Below are positions 61,971-64,000 of a stretch of DNA of 64,000 bases, piece after piece. Made by a program: the position numbers and the translations under genes. The notes below the pieces were generated by a model, which was not told the origin of the DNA, did not search any database, and was given only the letters and a program-made list of their open reading frames with translations. Source of the stretch: Rhizobium mesosinicum (GTDB lineage Bacteria; Pseudomonadota; Alphaproteobacteria; Rhizobiales; Rhizobiaceae); contig NZ_JAEUAK010000004.1 in NCBI RefSeq assembly GCF_019511345.1, positions 62,001 to 126,000 of the forward strand. Reading direction: 5' to 3'. Numbering within the stretch: the stretch's first letter is position 1; every line of letters begins with the position of its first letter.

Positions 61971-62885
61971 CTAACGTCCGCGCGTCGTCCTCAACATCGA
62001 CCAGCTGTAGAAGAACAGGCCTGCCCAGATCAGCGGGAATGCGATCATACGTGCCGTACCCATCTCTTCGTGAAACACGAAAACGGCGATGAGGAAGATC
62101 ATCGTCGGCGCGATGTACTGCATGATGCCGATGGTCGAGAGCCGGAGCAGCTTGGCGCCATTAGCGTAGATCATCAGCGGTACGGCGGTGATCAGTCCGC
62201 AGCCAAGCAGCATAGCGGTATCGCTAAAGCCCGTGCGGTAGAAATGTCCTTCGCCGCTGACGAATTCCAGATAGAGGATGTAGAGCAGGGCCGGCAGGCT
62301 GAGGATCAGTACTTCCAGGAAGAAGCCCTGGTTCGGCCCGAGCGGCAACGTCTTGCGAAACAGGGCATAGAAGCCCCAGCTGAACGCCAGCGTCAGCGCC
62401 ACCCAGGGAATGCCGCCGCTGTCGAAGGCGAGCACGATGACCGCAAGGCCAGCAAGGCAGATCGCCGCAATCTGCAACGGCTGCAGTTTTTCCTTCAGGA
62501 GCACGGCGCCGAGAAAGATGCTGAAGAGCGGATTGATGAAATAGCCCATGGCCGCATCGAGCGAATGGCCGGCGCCGATCGCCCAGACATAGGTGCCCCA
62601 GTTCACGGTGATCAATGCCGCGGTCATCATTGCCATGGCGAGCATGCGCGGAGAGCGCAGCGCGACCTTGATATCCTGCGTGCGTCCGAGCACCAGAAGC
62701 ACGATGCCGGCAAGTGGCAGTGACCATAGAATGCGATGGGCGATGACTTCGGCAGGCGAAATATGCGCGACCGCCTTCATGTAGATCGGCAAAAAGCCCC
62801 ATAGAAGATAGGCCGTCAGCGCGAAGGCAAAGCCGCGCGGACTGTCTTCGTTCTTGATAAAGGAGGCGCTTGCATCGGCAGACAT
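61971..62885 (-). CDS. rarD: RarD-type EamA transporter
   Basis: This 304-residue protein has ten predicted membrane helices and the RarD pattern RGFAFALTAYLLWGFLPIYMK, HRILWSLP, NWGTYVWAIGAGHSLDAAMGYFINPL and a late TIGIMQYIAPTMIFLIAVFVFHE segment. RarD was linked to chloramphenicol sensitivity in pseudomonads and is probably a metabolite exporter. The substrate is unknown. It is divergent from the methyltransferase-like gene. Confidence 0.9.
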   Translation of the reverse strand: MSADASASFIKNEDSPRGFAFALTAYLLWGFLPIYMKAVAHISPAEVIAHRILWSLPLAGIVLLVLGRTQDIKVALRSPRMLAMAMMTAALITVNWGTYVWAIGAGHSLDAAMGYFINPLFSIFLGAVLLKEKLQPLQIAAICLAGLAVIVLAFDSGGIPWVALTLAFSWGFYALFRKTLPLGPNQGFFLEVLILSLPALLYILYLEFVSGEGHFYRTGFSDTAMLLGCGLITAVPLMIYANGAKLLRLSTIGIMQYIAPTMIFLIAVFVFHEEMGTARMIAFPLIWAGLFFYSWSMLRTTRGR

Positions 62886-62999
62886 CGGGTGTTTCCATCT
62901 TTGTTCTGTTTCTGATCCGCATTAGCTTAAGCGGCGTGAATAGGCCAATTCATTTCATTGAATGGAACCGCACCTGCAGGGCCGCGAAGAGAGGCAAGC

Positions 63000-63860
63000 A
63001 TGGACGAAACCGAACTGGCGGTCTGCCGGCAAGCCTATGCCGCCCAGATGCTGGCAAAGATGGGTGTCGCTGATGACGAGCGGCTGCGGCAGGCCTTTGC
63101 GACGGTGCCGCGGGAGGATTTCCTGGACCCGCCGCCGTGGCGTATGCCAAACGGGTCCGGCTATCAGGACATGCCGTCCACCGACCCCGTCATCCTCTAT
63201 CAGGATGTCCTGATTGCGCTGCAGGAGGAACGGCAGGTCAACAATGGCAGCCCTTCGCTGCATGCGCTCGGCCTCCACTGGCTTGCGCCGCAGCCGGGAG
63301 AAACGGCCTTCCATGTCGGTGCCGGCGGCGGTTATTACACCGCCATGCTGTCGTATCTGGTCGGAAGCGCCGGTCATGTCGTGGCGATCGAATATGACCG
63401 GGCGCTTGCCGCCCGCGCCACGGCTAACCTGGCTTCCTACGGCAATGTCGAGGTGATCTGCGGTAATGGTCTGGAATGGCCGCAATCGCCGGCGGATGCG
63501 GTCTACGTCAATTTCGCGGTCCATAGGCCCGCCGTAGCCTGGATCGACAATCTCGCCGTTGGCGGCAGGCTGATCTTTCCGCTCTGCGCACCCTCGCGTG
63601 ACGGCAACGACAATCTGCGGCCACGCAGCGCCCGCGGCGGTTTCTTCCTGATCCAGCGCATGCCCCATCACTATCGCGCCCGCTATCTCAGCCCCACCTT
63701 CTTCGTCTGGGGTCATGCCGCGTCAGGCACGCTCGAGACTTACAAGGCGCTCGAAGACACCTTCCGGCACGGCGGCATGGACAAGGTCACGCGGCTGCGC
63801 TGGAAGACGCCAAGAGAAGAGGACGAATGGTACTCGGAGCAGGACTGGGGACTTCTCTGA
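63000..63860 (+). CDS. PCMT-like SAM-dependent methyltransferase
   Basis: From the ATG at 63000 (AGAGAGG upstream) this is a 286-residue protein with a protein-L-isoaspartate methyltransferase-like fold. VPREDFLDPPP and QDVLIALQEE lie in the first third. The SAM motif ETAFHVGAGGGYYTAML lies near residue 103, with VAIEYDRALAARA for the acidic loop. The canonical PCMT VG.GSG loop is replaced by VGAGGGY, and the usual isoaspartate-binding Ser/Thr-rich turn is not evident, so the substrate may differ. It is convergent with the citramalate-synthase-like gene. Confidence 0.85.
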   Translation: MDETELAVCRQAYAAQMLAKMGVADDERLRQAFATVPREDFLDPPPWRMPNGSGYQDMPSTDPVILYQDVLIALQEERQVNNGSPSLHALGLHWLAPQPGETAFHVGAGGGYYTAMLSYLVGSAGHVVAIEYDRALAARATANLASYGNVEVICGNGLEWPQSPADAVYVNFAVHRPAVAWIDNLAVGGRLIFPLCAPSRDGNDNLRPRSARGGFFLIQRMPHHYRARYLSPTFFVWGHAASGTLETYKALEDTFRHGGMDKVTRLRWKTPREEDEWYSEQDWGLL

Positions 63861-63862
63861 AC

Positions 63863-64000
63863 CTATTCGGCAGCGATCTTGCCGGCGAGCTGCCGGTTCT
63901 TCATCAGCTTGTAGATCACCGAATCCATCAGCGCTTGAAACGAGGCGTCAATGATGTTGTCGGAAACGCCGACAGTCCACCAGCGCACGCCGCTGGAATC
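63863..64000 (-). CDS. cimA: citramalate synthase (CimA/LeuA-like), C-terminal fragment
   Basis: The last 45 residues run from the window edge ([20 protein letters not shown]) to a TAG at 63863-63865, 2 bp past the end of the methyltransferase gene. The [20 protein letters not shown] segment is characteristic of the LeuA dimerisation domain of the citramalate synthase / isopropylmalate synthase family, which controls feedback inhibition. The rest of the gene lies outside the window. Confidence 0.7.
   Translation of the reverse strand, partial: DSSGVRWWTVGVSDNIIDASFQALMDSVIYKLMKNRQLAGKIAAE

Noticed and set aside
1..64000. CRISPR arrays, prophage or transposase genes
   Set aside because: No regularly spaced repeats, phage structural genes or transposase-like proteins were found on either strand.

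Overview
The window looks like chromosomal DNA of a Rhizobium-type alphaproteobacterium. The evidence is high-GC coding with alphaproteobacterial gene order (rpoZ-rsh, acpS-lepB-rnc-era-recO), a RopA-type porin with strong codon bias, an IolC kinase-aldolase fusion followed by iolD-iolE-iolB, pssA/psd for phosphatidylserine and phosphatidylethanolamine, an Atm1-type exporter, several rhizobial small-protein families (DUF1127, DUF3563, TIGR02301, BA14K-like), and intergenic palindromic repeats typical of rhizobia. No phage, IS element, CRISPR array or rRNA was seen. One tRNA (Ser-GCT) is present.

Region 1 (1-8.5 kb) holds a flippase-like membrane protein, a large serine protease fused to a DNA/RNA non-specific endonuclease, an ECF42-type sigma factor downstream of three DGPF/YCII proteins, and AMP nucleosidase. 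Two tandem promoter-like sequences (TGTCGA-N17-CG[T/A]C) precede the DGPF operon and fit positive autoregulation. Region 2 (8.5-16.1 kb) is a mosaic of small accessory genes: a Sel1-repeat protein behind a strongly structured leader, a HisC-like aminotransferase, two degenerate PilZ-like proteins, a frameshifted DUF2177 gene, a host-attachment-family protein, a glyoxalase-superfamily protein, a MATE exporter, a Cys-rich mini-protein, an AraC regulator and a DUF1127 protein.

Region 3 (16.2-25.7 kb) is the myo-inositol catabolism island. iolC, iolD, iolE and iolB read leftwards, with a palindromic repeat between iolC and iolD and another between iolE and iolB. The RpiR-type regulator iolR and a divergent Gfo/Idh/MocA dehydrogenase follow, then a ferredoxin-reductase-like flavoprotein. 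Four sites resembling the GGAA-N6-TTCCA inositol operator lie at the iolC promoter and in the iolR/dehydrogenase intergenic region.

Region 4 (25.8-33.5 kb) has tRNA-Ser, a Tyr/Arg-rich secreted protein, the porin, an alpha/beta hydrolase, a soluble lytic transglycosylase, dapA, smpB and a NYN-domain protein. Region 5 (33.8-43.2 kb) is the core informational/stringent-response cluster rpoZ, rsh, DUF3563, DUF2062, acpS, lepB, rnc, era and recO. A Crp/Fnr regulator bracketed by related repeats and a receiver-only response regulator lie between era and recO.

Region 6 (43.3-54.9 kb) contains an aldo/keto reductase, a MOSC protein, HD hydrolases, a GGDEF-EAL protein, an EF-hand protein with a CtrA-like box upstream, Cu/Zn superoxide dismutase, an overlapping ygfZ-HD-phosphatase operon, TIGR02301, Nudix, YnfA and SRAP/YedK proteins. 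Region 7 (55-64 kb) contains phospholipid synthesis (psd-pssA), an Atm1 exporter, a LysM protein with an internally mirrored A-B-B-A layout, a LOG-family protein, RarD, a PCMT-like methyltransferase and the 3' end of a citramalate-synthase-like gene.
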